From the NCBI RefSeq assembly GCF_027595985.1, contig NC_073306.1:155321855-155385854 (forward strand): a stretch of 64,000 nt of DNA, given 5' to 3'. The stretch's first letter is position 1. Every line of letters starts with the position of its first letter. The stretch is from Sorex araneus (Eukaryota > Chordata > Mammalia > Eulipotyphla > Soricidae). Positions 44,821-55,591 of the stretch are shown in pieces. The position numbers were made by a program, and so were the translations under genes. The notes below the pieces were generated by a model. The model saw nothing but the letters and a program-made list of their open reading frames with translations. It ran no database searches and was not told the DNA's origin.

Positions 44821-44869
44821 GGGAACGACATATCTATCCCAGGAAAGCCAACCTAAAAATTATTATGCC

Positions 44870-45055
44870 CTTGTTTATTGGTCTTTTGGCTAAAATCAAG
44901 CGTAGGGTCTGTTCTTATCAGTTCATATCTAATAGTCATCTATAGAAGGACAATATATAAAATGGATTTTTGGAGCAGGGAGTTGGAATAGGAGTTTTCT
45001 CTGGCCACTCCCTGCATCAAGCTGGCATTGTGGTATCTTCAGAAACAGGGCACCT
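44870..45055 (+). pseudogene. RNU2 pseudogene: U2 snRNA pseudogene, full length
   Basis: Aligned by eye to U2 small nuclear RNA over its whole ~187-nt length. It keeps TCTTTTGGCTAAAATCAAG, CTGTTCTTATCAGTT, GGACAATATAT and the Sm site ATTTTTGG (44966-44973). The 5' end is eroded, and the branch-point pairing element GTAGTA has become GTAGGG (44902-44907), so it could not act in splicing. An A-rich stretch follows (45063-45085), as expected for an L1-made retropseudogene; a clear TSD was not found. It lies within old L1 sequence. Confidence 0.92.
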
Positions 45056-45084
45056 CCGTCATTTTTAAGAGAAAGAAAGAAAAT

Positions 45085-46165
45085 CATATGATTATGCAGA
45101 AAAAAGTTGATAAGATCTTTTGTGATAAAGATACAGAATAAATTAATTAGGAAAGGAATTCCTTGGCTTAATAGAAAGCTGAGGTACAAAATCCCATAGT
45201 TTATAACATAATAAACATGCAGGAAAGATCTAAGCCTCTTTTTCAGGTGATAAACATGATAATAAAACCCCCTCTTGTCACATCTATTTAATATTGCACT
45301 GGAGAGTCTTCTCAAAACCTAAAAGCAAAAAATAAATAAATAAGTCATTCATATTGAAAAAGAATGTTAAATTATTGTTCCTTGAGAATTACTTGCATGT
45401 AGGCAATCTTAGGAATCCACATAAAATTCTATTAGTACTAATAAATGAGTTCAGCAAAATCAATATAAAAATCAATTGCTTTGTATATTAGCAATGAATA
45501 ATACAAAAATAAAATTAAGAAAACAATTTTATTTGCAATAGTCAATATGAATAAAATAGCTCAAATATAAATATTACATTTATATTGCAATGCAAAAATT
45601 GTATCTAGAAAGCTAGAAAATACTGATATTAAAGAATACCCTTCCAATAAATACAAAAACAACTCTAATTAGGAATCTGAAAACTTATTATTGTTAAGAC
45701 ACTGCTCCTCCCATTACTGATCTACAGATTCACTACAGTCTATATCAAAATCCCAAAATAGTTCTCTTAAAAAAAAGACACGCTAATACCAAGATTCATA
45801 AGAAAATTCCAATTATAGATAGCCAAAGTAAGTTTGGAAAAAAAATTTGCAGGGCTGATACATCCTGAATTCAAACAAGATTGCAATAGTCAATACTCGG
45901 TGATGGCAACTTAAGTCTATACATATAAATAAACGGAACTGAATTGAAAACACAGAAGTAAATCTTTATGTTTATGGCCAATTCCTTTTTCACAATGGTC
46001 CTTAGACAGTTTGATGAGGAAATAACTGTCTTTCCAAAAGATACAATCTATGGTGGTGACAGTTTGAAAAATATACAAATTAATATTAAATGGGTATATT
46101 ATATACCTGAAACTAGACTGATGATATAAGTGTGGGTGTGCATGTATCGATTGCATCTCAACTTA
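45085..46165 (+). mobile_element. Ancient L1, ORF2 RT to C-terminal region
   Basis: Ordered ORF2 remnants: tctatttaatattgcactgg (RT), agttcagcaaaatcaatat, aaattaagaaaacaatttta, ctacagattcactacagtc, ttgcagggctgatacatcct, aattcctttttcacaatgg. Many indels; no frame survives. Probably the same ancient L1 as at 41150-42900, separated by the RTE and U2 insertions. Confidence 0.78.
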
Positions 46166-46232
46166 AATTTCTTTAGATTGCTCTAAAAACTTAAAATGAA
46201 TACAGAAAAGTCATAATATAAAAGGTAAGGGT

Positions 46233-46420
46233 CAGGGCTGGAGAGATAGTACGTGGGTTCAGGTGTTGGCCTTGCATGTGGCTGACCTTGTTTTAATCTC
46301 TAATACTGCATACAGTCCCCCATCAATGACAAGTGATCCCCAAGAACAGTATCTCCAGTAAGCCCTGAGCCCTGTTGGGACCAGCTCCCTATACTCCCTC
46401 CCTACTCTGACAAAAAAAAT
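46233..46420 (+). mobile_element. SOR-type SINE, older
   Basis: Head ggctggagagatagtacgtg, body through agtaagccctgagccctgtt and an A8 tail. Diverged, with the body partly replaced. Confidence 0.78.
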
Positions 46421-46824
46421 TGGGAACTTCCAGAGGACCTATGTTCCAGAGGAATCTATGATCCAACTGACTTTTCTCTCACCATCTAACATCACTAGTA
46501 CATATGGCAACTCAAATTCAATCAGGGATTATGATGCAGAATGACGAAGACACTTGGCAAACCCAGGGATGCAAAGAGTGAGAACAAAGAGATTCAAAGC
46601 AGTTTAGCATAGATTAGATTCTAGTGAGTTGGATTGCACTGAATTGGATCAGACCCACACTTAAAGTCTATTATGCCTTGCAAGCAAATATATTTACAGA
46701 TTTAGAATGATAAGCCATAACCAAATTTTCAGGATCATTATTTTCCCTGTCATATTTTTTACTTTCTGTTAAATGATTTTTGATACTTTCATTGTACCAT
46801 AAACAAAATAATTTATATATAAGT

Positions 46825-47030
46825 ATTCAGGGGGAAATTTTATAATATTTACAAAATTACAAATAAACCAAATGTCCATCAATTGATGAAGGAATAAATA
46901 AAATGTGTTTTATCCATTGCAATAGCATTGAGCAATAAGAATTGGGGAAATGCAAGGTCATCTTTCATGATCTTGTGAGTGAATCTGGAAGATATGCTAA
47001 ATAAATGTACCCAGTTCTCTCTTCTGGGGC
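46825..47030 (+). mobile_element. Old L1 ORF2 3' fragment
   Basis: Shows aaccaaatgtccatcaattg and atgaaggaataaataaaatg, a classic L1 ORF2 C-terminal pattern, decaying toward 47030. Confidence 0.7.
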
Positions 47031-47097
47031 AAGAAATCTGAGCAAGATGAGACGTGTGTGCTGATGAGTATTGAACTTCATTTGGGGCTGAAAAACA

Positions 47098-47275
47098 TTT
47101 ATTTTTTTTTTTTGCTTTTTGGGTCACACACAGTGATGCTAAGGGGTTACTCCTGGCTCTTCACTCAGAAAATTACTCCTGGCAGTGCGGGGGACCATAT
47201 GGGATGCCAGGGATCGAACCTGGGCCAGCCGTGTGCAAGGCAAATGCCCCACACTTTGTGCTCTCGCTCTAGCCC
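47098..47275 (-). mobile_element. SOR-type SINE with TSD
   Basis: Antisense full-length SOR with T-rich tail. TSD CTGAAAAACA lies at 47088-47097 and 47276-47285. Confidence 0.92.
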
Positions 47276-47796
47276 CTGAAAAACACTTTCTAAAATAATT
47301 GAATTATATTCTAATAGTTATTTTTTTAAAAGCAGCCTTCCTGACAAATCTAAACTTTTACATAGTGTCAGTGATCAAGAGAACAAGTGTATGTTAGATG
47401 AGAATAAAAAAAGGTGATGTTGGAATGATCTTAATAGAAACTTGCAGCTACATTAATGGGGTCCTGTTTCTCCCCAAGTGCCAGTCTGAATAAACAGTTT
47501 CTGCAGTTCAAAATGGTTAACATTTAGAGTTTTTCTTTGTTTTTGTTTTAGTGAAATGGTTTCATTTAGAGATTATGAAGGAAAAAAGAGAATAACAGTC
47601 AAGAGAAAGACTTTCCTGGAGGGAATTGCTAGAAGTTTGCATCTCAAGTGGACATGCGGATCACCACCCCTGAAAGGGAATCACCTACATTTAGGGTGGA
47701 TTCACTTGACTAGCTCTATGTTTCACTCCAAAATCTAAAAGTCCAAAGATATTTTTCAATAAATAACAAATGTATGTATACCACAACAAAAACCAG

Positions 47797-47839
47797 TAAA
47801 TATATATATATGTATATATATATACATATATATATATAG
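47797..47839. repeat. (TA)n with TG/CA steps, near-palindromic
   Basis: TATATATA blocks interrupted by GTATATATATATAC, so the tract can fold on itself. Confidence 0.93.
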
Positions 47840-49050
47840 CTTGGAAGCATTGCAATAGCAACAATCTTCTGTTAGTGATAGAAAGAAGAAGAAAAGGAAT
47901 ATATGAAATTAAAATCAATTTAAAAATACAACAGGGATCAGAGATGAATTAGAAGGGTAGCATCCTGGATTTCTTTCCGTTTTCCTGCTATGAAGCTGAT
48001 TTTTCAACAGTGAGAGAAATAAGCTTAGGTGAGTGACAATGAATCTATGTTTTACCAGTCTGGAACTGAGCTGCTTTTAAGGAATCCAACTAAAGGTGTC
48101 AAATAAGAGTTCTATCTACAGATTAGAGCTCAAAGGAGACCTCCAATTCAAACATACTCCTAAACTTTTGCTATATATGTCACTAGGTCTATGCCCTCTA
48201 GTTCTCTATATCCAAAGGAGGTTATTTTTATGTCATGAATAAACTATATCTCAATCTCCAGGCAGCTATGCCAGTTAAGTTTGTTCTGTGGGAGAAGACA
48301 GAAGAAAAGAGGTTAGAAAGAGAATAAAGTTCAATCTAGGGATTGTGAAAGCCTCCAGCCTTTTAATTCCCGGGATCTTACCAACTACTTTTGGCTTCTC
48401 TTACCCTCTCCACACTTAGTAAATAGTCCTTTAATGAACTCCCTTAATAGGCCCATTTGAATGCACTATCTCTTTCCTGTCATGATCTTGAGTTATTCAG
48501 TAACTGGCACAAGAAGTGGCTGTAGGAAGCACCCTTAAAATAGGTTTGGGGATTGGGTAGTGAGCACATAAGAGAAACTCACAGATAGCTTCTTTGCTTC
48601 AGGAAATAGGACACTGATAATCTCTGGCATGCTGTGACATCGTGATTAGTCAAATAATCACTGGTGGTGGCATAAGATGAAGTACAGATGCAATGAAGGC
48701 GTTGGGAGATCAAGTGACTGTGGCACTTAGTCTCTATGGTAACAATGGTTATTACAAAGATTGTAGCAAGCAAAAAGAAAAAAATTGGAAGGTCTGCTTC
48801 AGAGCATCATAAATGGAAAAAAAAAAAAAGAATGCTTCTATAGAAGCCGGAATGTCCTTATCTCCAGTTGCCATAGGGGAGATATGAAAAAGAATTGAGT
48901 CCAAGGATGGAAAATAATTGCACACTGGTTAAAACTGACTAAATGTAAAAATTAAAGTCCCATATTTATGCTAAGATAAGGGCACTCATGGGGAGCAGGA
49001 TGAGGAAGACTAAACACATTTGAGTACATACGTGGACATAAAAATATTGA
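47840..49050. other. No feature recognised
   Basis: Unique sequence with an A13 run near 48818-48829. Confidence 0.4.
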
Positions 49051-49054
49051 TCTT

Positions 49055-49225
49055 ACTTTTATTGTTTTTGGGAAAATGTCTAACAGTGCTTATGGGTCAC
49101 TTTCAGTCCTGTGTGTATGTTTCGGGATGAGGGGCACTCCTAATGCACAAGGGGGACGATGTGGTGTCAGGGATTGAACCCATGCCACCTGCACACCAAG
49201 TAGAGCTCTGCTCTCTAATCTGTTC
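49055..49225 (-). mobile_element. Old SOR-type SINE
   Basis: Antisense remnants taacagtgcttatgggtcac, tggtgtcagggattgaaccc and tgctctctaatctg. Confidence 0.6.
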
Positions 49226-49249
49226 CTTTTTGCCTCAAAATAAGAATCT

Positions 49250-49378
49250 GGGGAGATCAATGTGATAATAAAACACGTAGGGCTCTTCTCTTGCCTTGCA
49301 CATGGCTTACCCATGTTTGATCCCTGGTTTGATTTGCATCGGGAGTGCAAATCACACCCTGCCCCACCAAACAACAAA
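49250..49378 (+). mobile_element. SINE fragment with an internal hairpin
   Basis: ggggagatcaatgtgataat, gccttgcacatggcttaccc and gtttgatccctgg resemble a SOR head and box B. The body is replaced by the inverted repeat at 49330-49354, then ends in caccaaacaac. Confidence 0.5.
49330..49354. repeat. Short inverted repeat with octamer-like motif
   Basis: Arms TGATTTGCA (49330-49338) and TGCAAATCA (49346-49354) around a 7-base loop. Each arm with its neighbour gives an ATTTGCAT-like word, but this is more likely chance than regulatory. Confidence 0.6.
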
Positions 49379-49486
49379 TGCCATAAGAATTTTGGTTCTC
49401 CAAATTCCCAATATACTTACTACATAAGTTTTGAAAGGTAATTAACTGGCTATCGGTAACACTGGCGCTTAACTTTGAAGGGTTTA

Positions 49487-49625
49487 TTTTATTTTTATTT
49501 TACTTTGAGGTCAGACCCGGTGGTGCTCAGGGCTTACTTCTGGTACTGTGGTCAGGGATCCACTGCTGGCAGTGGATTGACCTAAACATAGATGTATAGG
49601 CAGGTCCACCCACACAGCATCCTGT
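49487..49625 (-). mobile_element. Old SOR-type SINE, decayed
   Basis: A T-rich tail, then gaggtcagacccggtggtgc, tcagggcttacttctggtac. The head is unrecognisable. Confidence 0.5.
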
Positions 49626-50010
49626 TTTATCGTCCAGGGTATATCCTAAACATTGGGCTTTTGAGGTTTCCTAGGTGATTGCAATGAGAACCAGAGATAA
49701 AATTCATTGATGATATCAGAAAATTCTAAAGTGAGTTAAGAACAACAGAGTACATTTGTTTTGCACCACCTTCAGAGTTTTCTCCTCCAATTTACTCTAA
49801 AAGAATTTAGAGGATAGTCCCCACACCAAAAAATCCTGGGAAATTTCTTTAGTTAATGTCTTCTTCAGGCCAAAAATGACTGATGGTAGACCAGCTGCAA
49901 TGAAAATGGCTCTGTATTTCAGAGTGGATGAAAGGGGATCAGAGTAAAGATGCCAGGTAGAGGGATTTGCCATCAGAAACCAGCAACCTTAAAACCATTA
50001 CTAAGGCAAG
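49626..50010. other. No feature recognised
   Basis: Unique sequence. Confidence 0.4.
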
Positions 50011-50013
50011 CAC

Positions 50014-50145
50014 TGCGATCAGGGAGATGGCTCAAAGGGCTAGAGTATATGCTGTGCATTGACCCTCAGCACTGCCAGGGCTAAGCACTGTGCTGTAATT
50101 AGTGCCTGAGCACTCAAGGATGTGAACCAAAACAAATAATAATAA
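50014..50145 (+). mobile_element. Old tRNA SINE, short form
   Basis: Head gatcagggagatggctcaa, gccagggctaagcactgtgc, end in AATAATAAT. Related to the fragment at 31085. Confidence 0.55.
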
Positions 50146-51985
50146 TATATGAAGTGTTGGCCCAAAAATAGTGTTATGGCCTTGTTTATGAACCTAGTCA
50201 GTGACTTTCTGATACTAGTTTCCTCAAAGTGAAACAGATGAACAACCTTCTCAGGGGATGAATGAATATAGGAAACAGAAATTTTCTAGTGTTAGATGAC
50301 TAACTCACATCATCATCATGGCGAATCCATAGCCTTTCATCCAGTTCCAAAGCCTAATTCAATATGTATGTCTAAAGTCTCCCCATTGATGAAAGCTCAG
50401 TCTAAATAAGGAAAGGATGTACAATGTAGCCATTAACAAATACACAAAGATGGGGTGTATTTCTCAACATTTCCCAGGTGACTATAGTAATTCGCCAGGA
50501 TATTTGTGGAAAGGGGGCTGCTCAGAACTTCCGGGTGATTATTAATGAATGACTGAACTGTGCTAAACGCTGGGAACTAAGCACAGCTTGGTCCACTAAT
50601 ATTGGACTCTTGTTTAAGACACATGACAGATGAAATCTTCACTCAATTCATCTCGAGTGATTGCAATGACTTCTATGTGATACATACATGCATTCTTAGG
50701 GTATAGACAGTGTCTAAACTAAATTCACTGCCAAGATAGTAAATAAGAAGCAACGAACAATCCTTGGGGGGATGCAGAGCTGTATCACCATCAAATGTTG
50801 GAAAGATGTGTAGCTTTAGAAGCATAGATTATTAGTAACTTATGCCCAGTTAAGTCTTTTTTTTTCTAATGAAAAGCCAGGGGAATCTTGGGGTTGACTA
50901 TGGATCATTGTAAGGAAAGCTAGACGTTAACACTGTTCAGGTATCTTGAAACCAATTTCCAACAGGACATAGGGATGCGCAGTCTTTCACCACACCCACA
51001 GTGTATCTGAGAATTCAACCTAAGTGAGTTCTATTCTGAGCATCTCTCTGTTCAGAGGGCGTCAGATGATGCAGTCCAATGGCTCAGTCTGCCACACTTA
51101 CTTCCTCATCAGATGTTATGCACAAGACCAGACACTTCTGACCAACCAGCTCTATATTAGAAGTTATTCAATACCAGCTCAGATCTATGTTCCCATCTTA
51201 TACCCAGATTGCTACCATGCTTCCAAAATACCTGTTACAAATCAATCAAAGATTAACATGAACTCTTGCTCAGGACTAATTCATTGTCCAGAAGAAGTCA
51301 ACGAACTCAAGAAAGCCTAAGAAAACTTTGTCACCAATTTGTTATGAAGAATGGAACACTGAACAGCCAAGGTAGAAAAGGTTCAAAAGGGCAAAGTATA
51401 AAAAGAAGCCCTGATTACCATATGTTTAGCAATGTGGAAGGAAACTCTCCAAAGACCCTCATTTTGGGTTTTATGGAGATTCCATTAATAATAATAATAA
51501 TTGATTAACTCATTAGTGATTGGTGATTGACGGAATCCCCAGTAACTCTCTCTTCCCAAGAGGGCTGGGGGTAAATTCAAACCCTTTAATTATCTTTCTT
51601 CCTCACTTATTAACATAACAAGAGATTCTTTTATTACTCTAAACACTTAGAAAATTCTGTCTTTTGTTGAACCAGGAATATTGGATGAAGAGCAAATATG
51701 TATGTGAAATAATATTTTTATCATCTGAATAATTATACATATATATTAGATTTGTACATATTCTATAAGTCACACTACTGCAAATACTTATGGCATCTCT
51801 ATTTTCTGATTGAATATTTTTACTAGAGAAAATATTACTCTGATATTTGGATATGTTGAACCCAAAACACCAAACCATCTAAAACTTCACTGGAAATGCA
51901 AATTCTTGGACCCCAGTACAAACAGATTAAATCAAAAACTGTAGAAGCAAAGCACTAAAATCTACCTTTTAACAGGACTTACAGG
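50146..51985. other. 1.8-kb unique block, no gene recognised
   Basis: Frames of 98 and 80 codons (51024 and 51266) overlap in different phases without recognisable homology. An (ATA)n run lies at 51487-51503. Confidence 0.4.
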
Positions 51986-51989
51986 CAAA

Positions 51990-52160
51990 TTTTTCTTTGT
52001 TTATTTGGAGTGACACCCAGCTCAGTGTTCAGGACTTAACTCCTGGCTCTGCACTCAGGGATCACTCCCACCTATCTCAGGCACCATAGTGGGTGCCGGG
52101 TATCAAACTCAGATTGGTGGCATGCAAGGCAAGTACCTGCTGGACTATCTCTACAGCCTG
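51990..52160 (-). mobile_element. SOR-type SINE, older
   Basis: Antisense full-length pattern: gagtgacacccagctcagtg, ctcctggctctgcactcagg, ggcatgcaaggcaagtacc and gactatctctacagcc. Confidence 0.78.
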
Positions 52161-52840
52161 TCAACAATAACATTCTGGGGGCACTTTTCTGTTGAGGAAA
52201 CACTTAATTAAATTATATTCCCTCAAGTTTTGTTATGATTATTTTCCCCCACAAGACACTGTCTAGTTAATGCTGATGTTCTCTTTCAAAATATAATCAT
52301 TCAAAAATAAAATGATAACTTAATCATTTTTCTTTAATCTCTAAAATAGCACACTGGTCTTGACATTGATGACCACATGTAAACTGAATTTTTAAGCAGA
52401 AGGAACAGTACAAGAGACATTAGTAAAACAAATGGACACAAAAGTTGAAAGATAAACCTTATAAAAAGTTTAAGATACTGGTTTTGTCAGACTGACAAGT
52501 TTATAAAGTTTTTGTGGTCAGAATAGGACAGGATTAGTTTGTTCTAAAGTCAAAAATAAATTTCTAAAATATTTTAAAATTTCTAAAATATTTACCACCC
52601 ACTTTTAAGAGTAATAAAACTTGCTGACCTTTTTTAAATTATGGAATAAAATGCAGTAAGTCTAGTAATAATCATCTAATTTACTTACTAGTTTACAAAA
52701 AACATTAAGATACTAGATTGAGATCTGAATTTAAGTAGGGATGTAGGTTAAAAAAAAATCTACGTTCTACTGTAAGTCATGCAACAATTTGAATCTTGTG
52801 CCTAGTAAGTAGAAGTAGTTTGAGACAAAGAAATTATATG
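52161..52840. other. No feature recognised
   Basis: AT-rich unique sequence. A small TTTCTAAAATATT duplication lies at 52561-52591. Confidence 0.4.
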
Positions 52841-53010
52841 GGGGACCAGAGAGAAAGTACAGCAGATAAGGCACTGACCTTGCAATCGGTCAACCTGGGT
52901 TTGATCTTCAACACTCCATTTGGTACCCTGGGATAGCAATAAACTAATCCCTGAGTGCAGAGTCAAGTACACCTGCTAACCCCCCACCCCCCAAATACAA
53001 ACACACAAAA
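52841..53010 (+). mobile_element. SOR-type SINE, diverged
   Basis: Head ggggaccagagagaaagtac, box B ctgggtttgatc, body ccctgagtgcagagtcaag. The end became a C-rich/A-rich tract (aaccccccaccccccaaat). Confidence 0.8.
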
Positions 53011-53041
53011 TACCTACTAAATACATTATGTGGAATGTATT

Positions 53042-53222
53042 CACTGTCACGGTCATTTCGTTGCTCATCAATTTGCTCAAGCGGGCACCAGTAATGTCTC
53101 CACTGTGAGACTTGTTACTGGTTTTGATGTATTGAACAGGCCATGGGTAGCTTGCCATGCTCTGCAGTGCAGGCTAGATACTCTCGATAGCTTGCTGGGC
53201 TCTCCAAGAGGGGCGAAGGAAA
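53042..53222 (-). mobile_element. RTE-tailed SINE, 5' truncated, with TSD
   Basis: RTE-type end and body in antisense; the tRNA head is missing. TSD TGGAATGTATT lies at 53031-53041 and 53223-53233. Confidence 0.92.
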
Positions 53223-53248
53223 TGGAATGTATTAAAAGTTTAAAATAG

Positions 53249-53640
53249 CCGGCCCCGCGCGAGATCGACCCCGGAGGCAACTGAACCACTTTGGACATGA
53301 GCGGCGCCCCCAAAATGCCTCCAAACTGTGTGCTCGGAGCTTCTGGCCCAGGCGCTGCCGGCAGGGTATGCTCCTTTCTCTCTCAACTCTTTCTTTTTGA
53401 ACGCAGCGAGGCAATAGCCGATTTTTAGACTATGCAGGAAGCCCGGGAAAGCCGATGGGGCGGGACTTCCGGATCCGCCCCGTGCCGGCCGACATTTAAG
53501 CGCAGAGCCATGTGGGGACACTCCTTTCCGGCCCCGTGCAAGATCGACCCCGGAGGCAACTGAACCACTTTGGACACGAGCGGCACCCCCAAAATGCCTC
53601 CAAACTGTGTGCTCGGAGCTTCTGGCCCAGGCGCTGCCAG
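53249..53640 (+). repeat. CpG-rich promoter-like monomers (1.4 units)
   Basis: The block 53249-53361 recurs at 53528-53640 with about five differences, giving a 279-bp period. It is rich in CpG (CCGGCCCCGCGCGAGATCG, CGGCGCC) in an otherwise AT-rich window. The layout recalls the tandem 5' UTR monomers that act as L1 promoters in rodents, but promoter function is inferred only. Confidence 0.8.
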
Positions 53641-53661
53641 CGAGTGATGCAATTACCAAAA

Positions 53662-54175
53662 GAATTTTCCCTGGACTTCATATAGAAATCCAAAAGATTT
53701 CGAGAGCAGCCGCGCGACCTAATATCTCTTGATTGTCAGCAGCGTGTAAATGTTCCTTTTTGGCAGGGCTTACCGTGGGGGTAAACTCCAAACAATAGTA
53801 CTGAGTTTTTTGTTGAAGGGTAAAAGATTGTAGCGATAGAATTTTAGGCAGAATTTTCCCTGGACTTTATATAGGAACCCAAAACCGCGCGGCCGCGGCA
53901 GCCTAATGCCATCTAATCATCAGCAATATGAAATGGTTCCTTTGTAATGGGTTGGACTTTGGGGGGACCATAATAGGGTTAAAGTTTGTAGCGATGTGTA
54001 ATTTCTGGCTGTACTTTCCCTGGACTTTATACAGAAATTCAAAGCCGCAAGGCCGCTGCCATGGCCGCGCAACCTATTGTCATTTAATCATCACCAATAT
54101 GAAAAGGTTCCTTTTTAACGGGTCGGACTTTGGTGGGAAATCCTAACAAGAATAGTAAATCTTGTGCTGAAATAT
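53662..54175 (+). repeat. VNTR-like tandem repeats, about 160-190 bp, three copies
   Basis: Units start at 53662, 53851 and 54011 with TTTTCCCTGGACTT or TTTCCCTGGACTTTATA, then a GC-rich ccgcgcggcc-type stretch, an ATCTAATCATCAGCAATATG-type stretch, and GGTTCCTTTNNAANGGGT. Unit 1 carries about 29 extra bases. A diverged partial unit recurs at about 54620-54770. Confidence 0.85.
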
Positions 54176-54774
54176 TGAAGGCTACCAAAGTGGTAGCCAT
54201 CTCTATAGACTGAACTAAGCCATATTCCCACGCTGGCTGAGAAAAAATATCCTTCTTTCTCGGGAAGAAACGCGGCGTGGCGTTAACCATAGTATGATGT
54301 CCATTAAGCTGACACGGACCTGGTGGCGTGGGAATGGGATACAAGGGAATAAATTATTATGTACTTAGAACAGCGGGACGCTGGTGGAATCTCGAGCCGG
54401 GGCCGATACCAGCGTATTACTTTTGGTTCCAGAAACTGCTTGCAGACATTCTACTAGACTATCAACTAAGCCAGAGCCCCACGCCGGCTGATGACGGGAA
54501 ATAACCATCTTTTTTGGTTTGTTTTCCCTTTTTCAGGCAGTGTGGTGATTACTAAACAGGTGTGATCTCGGTGGCACGGGACAAGGGGGGAAAAAATAGA
54601 AAAGTTATGTAACAAACAGCGGGACTTAATATCTCTACATTCTCAGCAATGGAGAGCCATCAAATGCTTCCTTGACAGTGGGACTGTCTTCTCTTTTTTG
54701 GGGGGAAACCCTAGCAACAATAGTGAGTTATGTGTTGAAATATGGACTGTAACCAAGATAAAGCATAAACGAAG

Positions 54775-54960
54775 TGAAACTTATCACTTACAAGGGCGGG
54801 GACTGGGGGGGGGCGGGAGGGGGCGGGAGGTATAATGGGGTGGTTGGTGATGGAATATGGGCACGGGTGAAGGGAAGGGTGTTTGAGTATTGTATAACTG
54901 ACATAATCCTGAGAACTATGTAACCCTCCACATGGTGATTCAATAAAATTTAAATTAAAA
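54775..54960 (+). mobile_element. L1-type 3' UTR end of the composite element
   Basis: A G-rich tract followed by ggtgatggaatatgggcac, gggtgaagggaagggtgt, tgagtattgtataactgac and ctccacatggtgattcaata. The same ending closes the insertions at 56587-56816 and 63465-63639, and a related ending closes the L1 at 1405-2175. This links the composite to L1 machinery. Confidence 0.85.
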
Positions 54961-54974
54961 AAAAGTTTAAAATA

Positions 54975-55276
54975 AATAAGCATAATAAATAATAATTGTG
55001 CCTCATCCTACATTTCTTTTACATGGCCAACAATTCAACTCCATTCCAAACTTACAATCGGACATATTTTAATATCAAATTTCTGACCATAGATCTATGA
55101 GTGATAAGCTTCTCATCATGAAATGGTTATTATTTCATTTAATTAAAAATTGATATTAAAGATTAATAGGAAATAGACTTATTTTCTATAGTTCAAATAG
55201 CTAAAACTGTATATTTGACAAAACTATGAAATTATAGGGTATTTTTAATTAACAAAAGCAATGTAAGATAGTTAAG
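54975..55276. other. No feature recognised
   Basis: AT-rich spacer. Confidence 0.4.
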
Positions 55277-55277
55277 T

Positions 55278-55470
55278 GTAGACCTGGTGAGATAGTATAG
55301 GAGGTATTCCTCTTCTCTTGAATGCAGACACATCGAGCCTCTGGTTTGATTCTTCTTGGCATCTCTCATGATGCTCTGAGCACCACCAGGAGTAACTGAT
55401 GAACAGAGCCAAGAATAGCCTCTGAGCATCATCTGATGTGACCCAAAAGCATGAAGGTACAGAAAAAGAA
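55278..55470 (+). mobile_element. SOR-type SINE, diverged
   Basis: Head gacctggtgagatagtatag, body gatgctctgagcaccaccag, end catctgatgtgacccaaaag. Confidence 0.8.
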
Positions 55471-55591
55471 AATTAGGCTCTAGGTATATAAAGTGGAAGA
55501 AGGGAAGTTTCTTCAACAAAAGGTTCTGGAAAAATTAAAGAGAACCATTTTCAAAAAAAATGGTACCATACAACACACTTAAAAGTTCATT

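Larger units (their letters stand above)
43157..44834 (-). mobile_element. RTE-clade LINE, 5' truncated, with TSD
   Basis: A 1.68-kb second copy of the RTE element, minus strand, with an 11-bp TSD TATCCCAGGAA at 43146-43156 and 44835-44845. It retains the region deleted in the copy at 22451. It ends in duplicated ACAAGTG units (43157-43175, antisense). It starts within the region encoding the pre-RT linker and has lost about 30 bases near its 5' end relative to the other copy (GGAACGACAT joins AAATGG). Confidence 0.93.
53248..54960 (+). mobile_element. SVA-like composite retroelement with 14-bp TSD
   Basis: A 1713-bp unit flanked by a perfect TSD AAAAGTTTAAAATA (53234-53247 and 54961-54974), so it inserted as a whole. 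Order: CpG-rich 5' part with a repeated 113-bp block (period 279), a tandem ~160-190-bp repeat at 53662-54175, two copies of another block (about 54190-54350 and 54440-54600), a further partial tandem-type unit (about 54620-54770), a G-rich tract (54794-54830), an L1-like 3' UTR end, AATAAA (54942-54947) and an A-rich tail. No long ORF and no ORF1/ORF2 sequence was seen. Either a non-autonomous composite mobilised by L1, or an L1 5' UTR fused to its 3' UTR by loss of both ORFs. Confidence 0.82.

Noticed and set aside
49330-49354. Octamer (ATTTGCAT) regulatory palindrome
   Set aside because: A single short inverted repeat within a decayed SINE; no neighbouring promoter was seen.
53240-53659. 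139-codon minus-strand frame with an internal repeat
   Set aside because: The repeated peptide (SSEHTVWRHFGG twice) is the antisense translation of the duplicated CpG-rich monomer, not a protein.
53662-54175. CRISPR-like or satellite array
   Set aside because: Units of 160-190 bp with diverged, non-spacer structure inside a TSD-bounded retroelement in a mammalian genome; it does not extend beyond three to four units.
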